Source: Symbiodinium natans
Taxonomy: Eukaryota > Sar > Dinophyceae > Suessiales > Symbiodiniaceae
DNA length: 30,000 nt
Reading direction: 5' to 3'
NCBI GenBank assembly: GCA_905221605.1
Contig: CAJNDS010001569.1
Span: forward strand, 332,501 to 362,500
Each line of letters begins with the position of its first letter. The stretch's first letter is position 1. The position numbers were made by a program, and so were the translations under genes. The notes beneath the pieces were generated by a model. It saw only the letters and a program-made list of their open reading frames with translations. It had not been told where the DNA came from and ran no database searches. Shown here one piece after another: positions 1 to 10,737 of this stretch.

Positions 1-504
1 GCTGCCTTTAGGGTTTAGGGTTTAGGGTTTAGGGTTTAGGGTTTAGGGAATCCCCGAATAGGATTTCGGGTTTAGGGCTCAGGGTCAGCGTTAGGGTTTC
101 GGATATCCCTAGATGTACACGGACCACCCACGGTGTTCCCTCTTGACTTGCTCATGACGAAAAAAGTAAACAACCGAAATCCGAAGCCAGAAACACTAAG
201 CTCAAGCTTCTGCAGCCCAAACCACCCCAAGGAAGATGGCTCCATCAACCCTTTTAGAGCCCCATAGCCCTTCCAATCAACGAAGCCCTACAAACCCTAT
301 ACGAACCCTGCAAACCCTATAAACCCTATAATCTCTATGAACGTTAAACCCTATACAATCCCCACAAGCCTTGAGGTAACTTACACCCCATGAACCCTAA
401 AAACCTACAAACCCCCACAAATCCTCGAGTTCTAAACCCTAAACCCTAAACCCTAAACCCTAAGCCCTAAACCCTAAACCCCTACAAATCCTCGAGTCCT
501 CAGG
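1..504. other. Sequence upstream of atpH copy A, with telomere-type repeats
   Basis: About six TTTAGGG units lie at 7-48, followed by degenerate relatives. CCCTAAA-type units lie at about 430-480, just before the first exon of copy A. The stretch between holds no exon I can recognise. The pyrimidine-rich spacer block seen upstream of copies B, C and D is not evident here, so either the window starts inside the spacer or copy A has a different upstream region. Confidence 0.6.
502..504 (+). promoter_or_regulatory. Candidate spliced-leader acceptor at the start codon
   Basis: The first exon of every copy is preceded by AG plus one base and then ATG: CAG|G-ATG here, GAG|G-ATG at 5923, AAG|G-ATG at 10992, CAG|A-ATG at 15372 and GAG|G-ATG at 20173. 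Dinoflagellate nuclear mRNAs receive a 22-nt spliced leader at an AG acceptor (established knowledge). If this AG is that acceptor, the 5' UTR would be the leader plus one base. An intron within the 5' UTR would look the same in DNA. Confidence 0.5.
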
Positions 505-3500
505 ATGGCCCGCTCCCTCGTCTTGACTGGTGCCGTGCTCCTCTGCAGTGGCCAGGGGCCCCGAACTGCAGGGGGGGATGTCGCTCTTGGGGGTTTGGAG
601 TTCTGTGGTCCTTATGCCCTCCCTCTAGACACTAGACGCGAAGTCCCGAAATCCCGAAACCCGCTGGCTCAGGAGGTACCAGGCGTAATGAACCCTTCAC
701 CCTAAACCCTAACCCTTAACCGCCCAAACCCTAAACTTTAGGGTTTAGGCGGTTAAGGTTTAGGGTTTAAGGTCAAGGCCCAAAACCCTGTTGATTGTGG
801 GGTTAGGGTTCAGGGTGTAGCGTTTGGGGTTTAGGATTTAGGGTTTAGGGTTACAGGAGAAGTAGGGTTGGCTACAGGATTTGTTTAGGGTTCAGGGTTT
901 AGGGTTTAGGGTTTAGGGGTTCAAGGGTCTGCAATCGTCGGTCTGTGACACAGCCTGAGCGCGAGCGATGCAGACGTCAGCTTCGGGTCTCATAAGCCGT
1001 TCCCCGAAGTTCGGGTTTTGGGAGCTCGGGTTTAGGGTTTAGGGTTTAGGGTTTAGGGTTCTGGGTATCAAGTCAACTATGCTTCTATCTAGGGGGTCCG
1101 TTTACAGACCCTGTAAACCCCAGAAGCCCAAGCTCCCAAACCGCATAAACCCGGAATGCCCGCATAAATCTTGCAAGATTCCCCAGACCCTATAGAGTGA
1201 ACACTGTACACCCTCAACCCCCTACAAGCCCTGCAACCCCAAACCCTCCTTTGTAACCCTAAAGTCAGCCCCGAGTAAGGCGCGCTCTTCACGGCCTTCG
1301 TGGCCGCGCCCCGCGCTGCCCCGGCCCCGACCGCGCCCCACGCGGCCACCGCAGCCTTGAGCAGCGCTGGCAGAAAGGGAGGGGGTTTAGGGGGGGTTTT
1401 GGGGGGTTTAGGGGGGTTTGGGGGGTTTTGGGGTGTTTAGGGGGTTTACGGGGTTGAGGGGGTTGAGGGTGTTTAGGGGGTTTAGGGGGTTCAGGGTTGA
1501 TACAGGTTGCACGGGCTTGCAGGGTTTGTGGCGCTTATTAGGGGGCTTCAGGGCTTCTAGGTTTACAGGGCTTATGGGGTTCGCCCGGTGTAGGTATAAG
1601 GGCTTATAGGTTGCATGGGTTTAGGGTTTCAGGGTTTCGGAAGCATTTCTACAGAGCCCGTAGTCTTTAATTTTGGAAGGGGGCTCCATGTTTTGGGTAG
1701 CCTGGCTGGGGTGAGGGTCCTGAAGAACGCATTAGACCACACAGAAGCGAACGTCGTTCAGAGAATATCTTACGACTTCATAGCGTGAGCCACCTTCTGT
1801 TTTGCGCTGTAACTGCCTGGGTGAAGCTTCTTTCGGACTTTCCTCATCCTTTGCACCAAAATCCTTTTTGCACGAATCCTGCATCGCCGACCTCACTCAT
1901 CCTCACGTTAAATTCATGCACCTGTTTGCCTATGTTTGCCTCAAGCATGTTGAATGCTGAGGTGCCGTGACGTTGGTGGCCCCCGAGGCAGCCCATGCGG
2001 AGGCATTCCCGAGTAATTATCGGCCTTGTGCGGCTGAGCGTATACCCTCCACGAGGGGAGTCTGTGTGGAAGGGAGGTGAAGTGTGTTGTAAGCCCTGAA
2101 CCCATACGGCCTTGATTAGACGGCCCCTTTTTTTGTTTTGGCTTTGTTCTCTCTGAGCCAGTGCTGAAGCGAGTGCAGCAAGTGGTGTTTGGATCTGCGA
2201 CCCCTCGGTGCTACAGCATGATCCCCACCCCAGCCGACGTTAGTGGGGAATTACTTGACGTGGGATCCCGGCCACTTCGTCCATTGCAGTCAGTGTGGCC
2301 TCGCAGGGCGGCGCCGTGTGGATCCCTGCGCTCTCGGCCATCGGCGCCGGATTCGCCATCGGCCTCGCCGCCATCGGCTCGGGCGTGGGCCAGGCTGCGT
2401 GGTTTGCTAGGCTTCCGGTGGCTACCAGCGACTTGGTGGTAGTCCTAGACGGTTGCTGCATGTTTTCGGCCGTCAGGCTAGCCATGACCAGGAATCTGGT
2501 AAGCCATCGAACGAACGATTTCACGATTGCAGGCTTATCTCGGCAGGGGCCAACAAGGTTCTTGAACTCCTGCTTCTTGTCAAGGTTACTTCTGTAGCCA
2601 GCCAGAAGGGAACTTCCTCTACACCCTCACACTGTCGCCCTGCAGCCTCATGAGAGTCTCGCATCTCGGGTGTTGTTTTCAGTTGTGTGTTGTTTAAGAG
2701 TGATGAAGGCCCGAAGAGACTCAGAGTGTGTAATGCTAGCAGAGTACGTCATATCAGTATAGCATCTTTCTAGCATAGTGCTAGTAGAATTAGATTTTGC
2801 AGTTACTGTACATTGTGTATCTTTAGACCACAACATCTGGGCACGTAGGAGCCGTGCCCTCCCTCTCAGCCTTTAGAGGTGGCGGGGGGGGGGGGGGGGG
2901 GGGTTTAGGGTTTAGGGTTAGGGTTAGAGGTGGTTGGAGTTTAGGGTTTATGACGCAGGTTTAGGATTTTTTTACGCAATCCATGGTTTAGGGTTTTTAA
3001 CGCAGTTCAGGGCTTAGTGTCCAAGGTTTACATAGGAGTTACTGTTAAACGGCCGCAGGGTATTGCCAGCGGCCGCTGCATTGACGGCATCTCCCGCCAG
3101 CCGGAGGCCTTTGAGAACTCTCTGCTTCAGGGGCCGTTTGAAGGTGTAGGTACTAAGTGCCCTCCGCAACCCCCAACAAAGTGACAAGCAGTTTTAAAAA
3201 AGATACCTACTGCACTTCTTGCTATTCACGCGCCTCCAACCAGGCTCCACAAACCCTAAACTCTACACATAGCTGACATAGCTGCTTATTGAATTCAAGT
3301 AAACCCTATACACCCTAAACCCTTGAAAGTAAACCCTAAACCCTAAACCCTAAACCGTAAACCCTAAACCCTAATGGGTTTCCAGCACTGGCAGGTCGCG
3401 GACGACCTCCGTGGTGTGCTGCTGCTTGGCGGAAGCAGGGGCTTTGCTCCCCAGCCCGCTCAAAGACTCAACAGCATAGTACGCCAAGTACACAGATTAC

Positions 3501-4588
3501 CATGTGCATGTTGTGGCGACAGCTGGCTAGAATGGGAAGCATCTCACAACCCTAAACCCTGCAACCCTAAACCCTGCAAACCCTATAAACCCCAAATCCA
3601 CAGAACCCCGAGACCCTATAAGCCCTATAAACCCCATAAACTCTACAACCCTAAAACCCTAAACCCAAAAACCCCAAAACCCTAAGACCCCAAAACCCTA
3701 AAACCCTAAAACCTTACAAACCCTATAAACCCTGTAATCCCTGAAACCCGAAAACCCTATAAACCCAATAAACCCTATAAACAGTATAAACCCTATGAGC
3801 CCTAAGACCCTAAAACCATCTTAGGGTTTAAAACTCAACGCCCTGAACCCTAAACCCTAAGCCCTGAACCCTATAAACCCTAAGCCCTACAACCCAAAAA
3901 CCGTAAAACCCTAAACCCTTAGGCGCCCAAATTCATCTTAGGCTGCTGTCTCTGGCCTTCATGGAGTCTTTGACCATCTACGGCCTCGTGATTGCGCTGG
4001 CGCCCGCCCCGGCTGGCGCAAGGGAGGGCATGAGGGTTTAGGGTTTAGGGTGACTCCGAAGCCCTCAACTCTGACTCCTGAGCCCTAAACTAGGGTCTAA
4101 GGGTTCAGGGGGTAGAAGTCGAAGGCCACAACTTGCAGCATGTGGACGGCTCTCAATTGTGGTCCCTTGCGGGGGTTTCTTACATATTCACGGTGCCGCC
4201 AAAGGGGCCGCACTTCAGAGAGCTACCCATGCAATATGATCAATGCTTCTCTGTCTGATGATTAAGTGGCGATTAAAGTGGCTGCGGGACATTGCAGAGC
4301 AGAAGAGCGACACTGCGCTTTCTTGACCGAACGGTGTCACCCCAAGCCTGACCTGCACCCCATGGTCCAAAAGCCTTGCAGCACGTTAATTGGCCCCAAG
4401 CCTGAGAAACCCTAAGCCCCTAAAGCCCCTATATAAACCCTATATAAACCTAAGCCCTAAAGCCCTATATAAACCCGATATAAACCCTAATAAAACCCTA
4501 TATAAACCCCTGGCACCCTGAGTCCTAGAGAGAACCCTGACCGCAGCCTCCAAAGGTGCTCCTCTTCGCGAACCCGCTGATCAAGTGA
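505..4588 (+). CDS. atpH: Plastid ATP synthase CF0 subunit c precursor, copy A
   Basis: AtpH forms the proton-carrying ring of the thylakoid ATP synthase. Predicted exons: 505-550, 1280-1360, 1962-2002, 2307-2393, 3059-3106, 3395-3420, 3942-3999, 4556-4588; together 420 nt, 139 residues plus stop. Residues 1-26 are a hydrophobic signal-like segment ending in FTAFVAAP. Residues 27-55 are Ala/Pro-rich and end in AAHA, so the mature protein would start near E56. The mature part has the first helix ([19 protein letters not shown]), the polar loop (SRQPE, DDLRG) and the second helix with the proton-binding Glu in [11 protein letters not shown] (E118), and ends LLFANPLIK. Its 84 residues fit the family. 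All seven introns begin with GC and end with AG. It heads a tandem array. The function is secure; exact exon edges come from comparison of copies. Confidence 0.93.
704..768. repeat. Near-perfect 32-nt inverted repeat in intron 1 of copy A
   Basis: Two 32-nt arms (704-735 and 737-768) are reverse complements with two mismatches and one base between them. The arms consist of CCCTAAA/TTTAGGG units around a non-repeat core, CTTAACCGCC against GGCGGTTAAG. The core shows a real hairpin, not just a meeting of two simple repeats. In RNA it would fold into a long stem inside the intron. Confidence 0.8.
2884..2903 (+). repeat. G20 homopolymer
   Basis: A run of 20 G in intron 4 of copy A, directly followed by TTTAGGG units. 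Runs this long are prone to length error in sequencing. Similar runs of 12-14 lie at 8158-8171, 17613-17626 and 29094-29106 (G), and at 9872-9883, 10947-10960 and 22131-22142 (C). Confidence 0.9.
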
Positions 4589-4830
4589 GCAAGACCTCGG
4601 CGAAGCAGAGGCAGTTCTCCAGGGCTAAAGAGTTGAACAGCACGAAGACCAGAGTACTTAAATTGCAGCAATCCACGGAGTCGACGTATACCTGCACGTT
4701 CAGACGAAAGATCCTCCACTGCGGAATGTCACTGCTATAGGCCTCTATAGGCCGGTCGTTGGCAAAGATGACACGGCGTGAGAAGGGGCAAGGAGAGCCG
4801 GCGCGGTAAGAAAGTGGCTCTTTGGTTCCA
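4589..4830 (+). other. Conserved 3' flank of copy A, probable 3' UTR
   Basis: After the stop codon this stretch keeps two segments shared with copies B and C: one beginning about 10 nt after the stop (GCGAAGCAGAGG...GTTCTCCAG) and one containing GAAGGGGCAAGGAGAGCC, near 4782. The sequence between them varies in length (about 190 nt here, about 80 in B), so the 3' UTR may itself be interrupted by an intron. No polyadenylation signal could be assigned. Confidence 0.5.
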
Positions 4831-5107
4831 TTCTGAGCCCCCTCCCTAAACCCTATAGCCCTGAGACGATAGCCCCTTTAGGAATTTGTTCGTTTATTCT
4901 TGTTCATATAAAACACCTATAAAACCCAAGGGAATATGAAAGATAGTATTTTCATTAAGGTTCTGCGGGCAGGAAAGAAGACCCGGATAGGGATGAGGGG
5001 TGGACGTTGCGTTGACGCGACAAGGGTGCTCGGAGAAAAGTAGTTTGGGGCCATCCGGGTCTGGGGATTCAGGGGTAATGGGGTTTAGGGTTTAGGGTTT
5101 AGGGTTT

Positions 5108-5670
5108 AGGGTGGGGCTGACAGACTGACAGAGCTGTTTGGTGCGTCAGCCTATCGACTGTCAATGCCCCTCCTCGTCCTCACAAAGCAACAGCATTCTC
5201 CGCTGCCTCCTGGCCCAGCTTTAATTAGCTTTTTCCTCGCCACACTGCTCCCGCTGCCCGCACCTCCGCCCACTGTCTTCGAAGCAACTCGACTTTTGCA
5301 TGGGGGAAGGGTTGGCTTAGGGGGAAGGTGGCTCGGGCTCGGAGGTCTCCAACACCACTTGTGCTACGTTACACTACCCACCCGAATCTGTTGTGCTGGC
5401 CAGTCCTCCTTGCCGAACACCCACGTGCATCACGCGTGACCCTCTCCTATAATGCGGTAGCCTTGCGAACCCCAACCCACCTCATACACGTCGACGTCAA
5501 TCTGACGGTTGGGGCTGTGCGTGGGATTTGGGTGTGCTGGTGGGATGTACAGTGTTCGGGGTTTCAGGGTTCAGGGTATCTAGGCTAGCCAGAAGCCCTT
5601 AAGACCTTGACCAGTCAGGCGCCAAGGCATTGTCAAATGAGGATAAGACTTGAAGCAAGTAGGTCCAGGG
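5108..5670 (+). other. Conserved A-B spacer block
   Basis: The non-coding spacer contains the motif CAGCCTATCGACTGTCAATG at 5147-5166, then a pyrimidine-rich stretch (TTTTTCCTCGCC...CCGCACCT...GTCTTCGAAGC), then GGCTCGGGCTCGGAGG. The same order recurs in the B-C spacer; the C-D spacer keeps the pyrimidine-rich part. Indels between the copies are not multiples of three, so it is unlikely to be protein-coding even though short open frames run through it. It may be a promoter, a 3' UTR exon of the upstream gene, or simply unit homology. The remainder up to copy B holds a microsatellite. Confidence 0.55.
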
Positions 5671-5699
5671 TTCAGGGCTGTGTATAACGCGGTCTAATC

Positions 5700-5795
5700 T
5701 TTGTTTCTTTCTTGCTCTCTTTGTATCTTTCTCTCTCTCGCTCTCTCTCCCCCTCTCTCTCCCTCCTTATATATGTATATATATATATATATGTG
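5700..5795 (+). repeat. CT-rich then TA-rich microsatellite upstream of copy B
   Basis: A TTTCTTTCTTGCTCTC tract running into (CT)n is followed by (TA)n. It ends about 130 nt before the copy B start codon. Equivalent CT tracts precede copies C and D in the same relative place, so the element belongs to the repeated unit. It could supply a polypyrimidine signal for trans-splicing, though the distance is long. Confidence 0.75.
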
Positions 5796-5925
5796 GGCAT
5801 ACTCACATGAAGACATATATCTTATATGCACATAGAAATCAGATACTTTGCCGCGCTGGGAGCCTCCCTCCCTCCCTCCTTCGCCCTCCCCCCGACAAGC
5901 CGAGCCTCCATTGGGCGAACAGAGG

Positions 5926-8900
5926 ATGGCCCGCTCCCTCGTCTTGACCGGTGCTGTGCTCCTCTGCAGCGGCCAGGGACCAAGTTTTTGGTAGGGGCAT
6001 AGGGTTTGTGGGGAGACTGGAGATGTTTGGGAGGCAAGCTTTCTAGCCACAAGCAGTTTTTTGATGGCACCCCATAGGGATGCCCTGAACCCAATCGCCC
6101 CCCAAACCCTTAAGCCAAGACCCTAAAAACCGCAGGGAGCTTCTGAACCCCAGGTTTGGAAGAGTCGTAGGCGGGCAGAAATTCTTACAGGGCGGATTCA
6201 GATGGCCTTCCCAGAACAGCCTAGACCTGACTTCAGTACCGAGCATGAACACCGCAGTGAATTCCCCGTTTCACACCCCTCCATCGCGAGCCCGCGACCA
6301 CCGCGCCGAGATGGCTGCAGGTGCGCTCTTCACGGCCTTCGTGGCCGCGCCCCGCGCTGCCCCGGCCCCGACCGCGCCCCACGCGGCCACCGCCGCCTTG
6401 AGCAGCGTGGCAGAAAAGGAAGGTTGCAGGACTAAGGGTTCGGGGTTTAGGGGGTTTAAGGCGTAGGATTGGCGGCCTATATGTAGGCTAGTGTTTTAGG
6501 GCTTGGCACTTGGCACTTCGAATCTTTTTATGTTGGACTAGACTTCCCGGATTGGGGTACCTTCCGCGTTTCAGGTCGGGATGGGGGCTGACTAAGTTTA
6601 ATTATTATAACAAGACTCTGGCAAGGTGGGGCTTTGAAGGAGTTCGGGGCAAACGCGATGGAATCCTGAAAGAAGCATGTTGAGGCGCCGTGACGTTGGT
6701 GGCCCCCGAGGCAGCCCATGCAGAGGCATTTCCGAGTGCTCTGTTTGTTATTCTCTGTCTCGTGGCGTTACTGCGAGTGATGCTTGGGTCTCCGCATGCG
6801 CTTTGGGATGAGAGTCCCCAGCCCCCCGCTAATTTCATGTATGTTCATGTCTATTGTTGTGGATTGTGGCTAGGGTACGGCTTTAGGACAAATTTTGCTG
6901 CATCTGGAGAAACCAGACACGGGGCCTGAAAAGATGCGGAGTAGTGTTGGCTTTCCGGCCTCGCAGGGCGGCGCCGTGTGGATCCCTGCGCTCTCCGCCA
7001 TCGGCGCCGGATTCGCCATCGGCCTTGCCGCCATCGGCTCGGGCGTGGGCCAGGCTGCGGTGGTAGTTCCTTGACGTTTGCTTCCCTGCCGGCGAATGTA
7101 GGGGCCTTTAAACTTAGAACAGGGTTTTGGTATGATTACGCAGGGACCACAAGGGAATGTTATTAATTAGCAATTATTCCGACCTTAAACCCTAAACCCT
7201 AAACCCTATGGTAGACATGAAAACACATCAAGTAAGCCATCGAACAAAGGAGCTACAATCGCGAGACTTGCCTCGGCAGGGGGCGCCCTCAAAGCTTTCA
7301 AGCAAAGTGAGCGTTTAGGGTTTAGGGTTTAGGCTTAAGATCCTGCACAGAAGAAAATCCCTCAATTCGACCTCTTTGTAGTCAGTTCAGCTTTCTTGGC
7401 ACATCGGAAGAGAATGAGGACATCCCCCCTGCCCACCAAACCCAAAGCCCGTAACCCCAAACACCAAACCATGCATGTGGTCAGAGCGCCCCTCTCCTCC
7501 CCCCCTCGTCCATGGCATCCCCCGCCGTGGTGCACTGTAGTGCGGGCTTTTTGAAGTTAGGGTTTAGGCTTTCGTGTATAGAATAGGGTTAGGATTTAGG
7601 GTTTAGGGTTTTTAGCGTTTAGGGTTATAGGGTCTAGGGTTTACGGGCTTAGGGGTTTAGAGGTTTCAGGTTTGCTGTAATATGGCGCAGATGTTGTGAA
7701 GGTTGGGTTGCAGAACTGGCTCGACAGCTTCGCCAGGTGCAAAGAGCAGCTATGGCCCGATTGTGGAGGGCCATCTAATGCTTTTCGGCCCCCGCGCCGT
7801 CTAAGGTGGCAAAGCCAACCAAACCTATTCCGTTTAGGGCTTAGGCTTAAACTGATTTTGCTTACCTCAAAACAGACGATGAAGATTAATGGGCTGTCCC
7901 AGTGTCCATCTGGGGCTTGGGTGGTTTCAGAGGGTCAGCAAGTCCCATAAGATTTCCAGGAGGCATGTTGCGGTGAAAGGGCCGGACACCCTGCGCCGCC
8001 AGCCGCCAAAAGTAGGAGTGCCGGCCTTGATGAGAACGGGCCATCGTGGGTGCCACCGACCTCCGAGCTGTGAGAGGCGGGTGAACGACCGTCGAGGCCC
8101 TGAAGCGACCCCCCCCACCTCTCAAAAGGCCCGAGCCTTGAGCTCAGGGTTGGGAGTGGGGGGGGGGGGGGTGGGGAAGCGGCGAACCGCGAACCGCGAT
8201 GTATATGTATATGTAAATGTAAATGTACATGTATATGTATATGTATATGTATACGTGTTTATATGTATATACAAATATATATATATATATATATATGTAT
8301 ATAGATCTCTCTCTCTCTCTGTACAGTTCTGGGTTCCAAGGTTTTTTGGGCAATCACAAAGCAGGGGGCCAGCGCTCTCCCTGGGGGCCAGCGAAAACGC
8401 CCCCAGGTAGGGGTGAAAACGTACCTGCTTGTAACTTCTAGCTAACTCTTCCGGGGGTGTCAAAGTGTGTATGTGTGTAAAGATAACAGGTTTCTATGTT
8501 CACCTCATTATGTATGTTGCGAATTTTCTAGGGTTTTATTAGGGCTTAACGTCCGCAGGGAATTGCCAGCGGCCGCTGCATTGATGGCATCTCCCGCCAG
8601 CCGGAGGCCTTGCGCCACTCATAGTCACGTGCGACAGTGCTAATGAACCCCCAAGCCGGCCCTCAACCCCAAAACCATACATATGACTGTAACCAAGAAC
8701 TTCCATGACCCTCCGAGTCATGGGTTTACCAGCACACTGGGAGGTTGCGGACGACCTCCGTGGTGTGCTGCTGCTTGGCGCAAGCAGGGGCTTTGCTCCC
8801 TTTGCTCAGCCCACTCAAAGACCCAACAGCATGGCATCATATTTCGGTCATTGTCGGATTGTTCCATCTTCAGGGGATTTGTACAATCTGGACATGTCCA

Positions 8901-9716
8901 AGCAACAGTCCGTAGTAGGCACTATTTTTTATATTCTCACTTCGTCCGGGGGCGGAGGAGTACAGTTTCTTATTGTGACATCTGTTGTAACCGGGGGTAA
9001 ACCCGTCTTAGGCTGCTTTCTCTGGCCTTCATGGAGTCTTTGACCATCTACGGCCTCGTGATTGCGCTGGCGCCAGCCCCGACGTGGGAGCTGACGACGC
9101 AAGTGAGGGCTGAAGTAGGTGATCATAAAGGAGTCAACCGCTTCAGGTTTTGGGGGTTTCGGGTGTGCAGCCGCCTTTTTTTGAGGTATTTGAGTAATTA
9201 GCCAGTCTAGTAGTCAACCCTTGTGACTTCACGTCCCCCAGCCCTAACCCCGAAAGACCCTACACCCTGCATAAATTAATTGCAAGGGGATTGGACTTGC
9301 TTCCAGGTGTGCTGAGTCACATTGAGGTCTGTGCAGCACCCATAGAGCACAATGACGTCTCTCTGCTTCTTTGATGCCAGCCCAAACCCTTATCCCTAAA
9401 AGTATCCCATGGGGTTCAGGGTTTAGGGTTCAGGCTTTAGGGTTTAGGGTTTAGGGTTTAGGTTACCATCACACCCTAAACCCTGTTTATCAACGTCTCA
9501 GTGTGCCAATTCATGGAGACAGATAGTCACCCGAAGTCCGAAGGACTTCAGACATTCAAGCCTGTAGACCCTGAGCCTTTTCAACATCTGAAAGGCCCCT
9601 AAAAGCCGATAAGGCCCTTATATAGTAAAGCGCCCAAGCTCTGGTATCCTGAGCCCTAGAGAACTAGAGCACAGCCTCCACAGGTGCTCCTCTTCGCGAA
9701 TCCACTCATCAAGTGA
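5926..9716 (+). CDS. atpH: Plastid ATP synthase CF0 subunit c precursor, copy B
   Basis: Predicted exons: 5926-5971, 6321-6401, 6685-6725, 6967-7053, 8559-8606, 8744-8769, 9012-9069, 9684-9716 (420 nt). The precursor matches copy A through the mature region, including the Glu in [11 protein letters not shown]; most base differences are synonymous (for example AAT CCA CTC for NPL in exon 8). All seven introns start with GC. Intron 4 is unusually long at 1505 nt, against 390-665 nt in the other copies. Introns 5 and 6 are close to those of copy C, which suggests recent duplication or gene conversion between B and C. No frameshift or internal stop was seen, so the copy appears functional. Confidence 0.93.
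7054..8558. other. Expanded intron 4 of copy B
   Basis: This intron has no exon I can support. It holds short CCCTAAA (about 7183-7208) and TTTAGGG (about 7314-7335 and 7558-7670) patches and a more complex GC-rich stretch at about 7690-8150 that has no counterpart in the other copies. A G14 run at 8158-8171 and a microsatellite follow. The extra kilobase compared with copies C and D implies an insertion, but I see no terminal repeats or target-site duplication. Confidence 0.55.
8198..8320. repeat. TATATG/TA and CT microsatellite in intron 4 of copy B
   Basis: Units related to GTATAT run into (AT)n and then (CT)n ending in CTGTACAG. It has the same TA plus CT composition as the microsatellites in front of copies B and C, but in reverse order. 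Long open frames across it on both strands are artefacts of the repeat. Confidence 0.85.
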
Positions 9717-9860
9717 GCAAGAGCTGGGCGAAGTAGAGGAAGTTCTCCAGTAAGGTCTGTCGACCAGCATGTTCAATTGCAGCTGCCTAGAGGCAGAGGT
9801 GGGCGTGAGAAGGGGCAAGGAGAGCCGGCGCTGTAAGAAAGTGGCTCTTGGGTTCTGGCT
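9717..9860 (+). other. Conserved 3' flank of copy B, probable 3' UTR
   Basis: Shares with copies A and C the GCGAAG...GTTCTCCAG segment soon after the stop and the GAAGGGGCAAGGAGAGCC segment near 9809. The gap between the two is the shortest of the three copies. A C12 run followed by A9 lies at 9872-9892. Confidence 0.5.
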
Positions 9861-9939
9861 GCGGCTTCTCTCCCCCCCCCCCCAAAAAAAAAGAGATCTT
9901 GATAGGGTCTAGGGATGCTCGAGGAACAGTAGATTGGGT

Positions 9940-10735
9940 TTTTTGAGGTGCAGTTGCTGCAGAAGGGGGTTGACAGGACACTGTTTGATGCGTCAGCCTA
10001 TCGACTGTCAATGCCGCTGCTCGTCCTTCCAAAGTATGGCATTCATTCTCCGCTGCCGCCTGGCCCAGCGTTAGCTTTTTTTCGCCGTCCTGCTCTCGCT
10101 TCCCGCACCTCCGCCCACAGTCTTCGAAGCCACTCGACTTCACATTCGTTCATAATTCGCCTGAGGTTGGGTCGGAAGGCCTTAGTGTGCCACGATCATG
10201 TCCCATGTCTGGCTCGGGCTCGGAGGCCTCAAGCACCATTTATGCTAGATCAGCATCCACGTGCATCAACACTCCGGCAGAAGGCAGTAGCCTAGCGAAC
10301 CCCAGTCCCTGTGTAAAATCCCAAATCCGAAGGCACAGCAGGTTGAGGTATCCAGGGAGCAAAAGGGACGATCCCAGGGCAGTTTGGCATCCCCCGAAAA
10401 CCGGGGCTTCGGGTGTTCAGGGTTTGGAGTTTTAGTTGTATAGGGCAGGGTTCTTACGGGTTTAGGTTGCAGGACTCAGGGTAAGGGGACCAACGCACCT
10501 CATACACAAGTTGACGATCCGGAGTGCGTGGGATTTCGAGTGCTAGTGGGATTTGCCGGGTTCAGGCTTTCAGGGATCTATCTGGACCGGTGCTCACTAC
10601 ACCCTGCAAGCTCTTAGCCTGGGATGCCCCTCAACCCAGACAACCCTAAACCGCCCTGAAGCCTTGACCAGTCAGGTGCCAGGGCCTTGTCGAAAGAGCC
10701 TGACAAGTAGCAGGGTTCTGGGCTGTGTGACGTTA
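9940..10735 (+). other. Conserved B-C spacer block
   Basis: Contains the same ordered landmarks as the A-B spacer: the CAGCCTATCGACTGTCAATG motif, a pyrimidine-rich stretch, GTCTTCGAAGCCACTCGAC, GGCTCGGGCTCGGAGG, CACGTGCATCA, and CACCTCATACAC near 10497. Open frames that cross it are not conserved in phase between spacers. It leads into the CT microsatellite in front of copy C. Confidence 0.55.
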
Positions 10736-10737
10736 TC

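Noticed and set aside
1361-1380. Exon 2 extending to the GCAGAAAAGGAA-like sequence (SSVAEKE in copies B and C)
   Set aside because: Copy A has a 1-nt insertion and copy D diverges there, while the GC donor after TTGA gives the right phase for exon 3 in all copies.
3395-3475. Exon 6 running on through the conserved open segment
   Set aside because: It would replace the invariant LLLSLAFME core of the second helix with unrelated residues; the short 26-nt exon restores the AtpH family sequence exactly.
7889-8410. 173-residue open frame on the plus strand
   Set aside because: It lies within intron 4 of copy B and its C-terminal half is translated TATATG/CT microsatellite.
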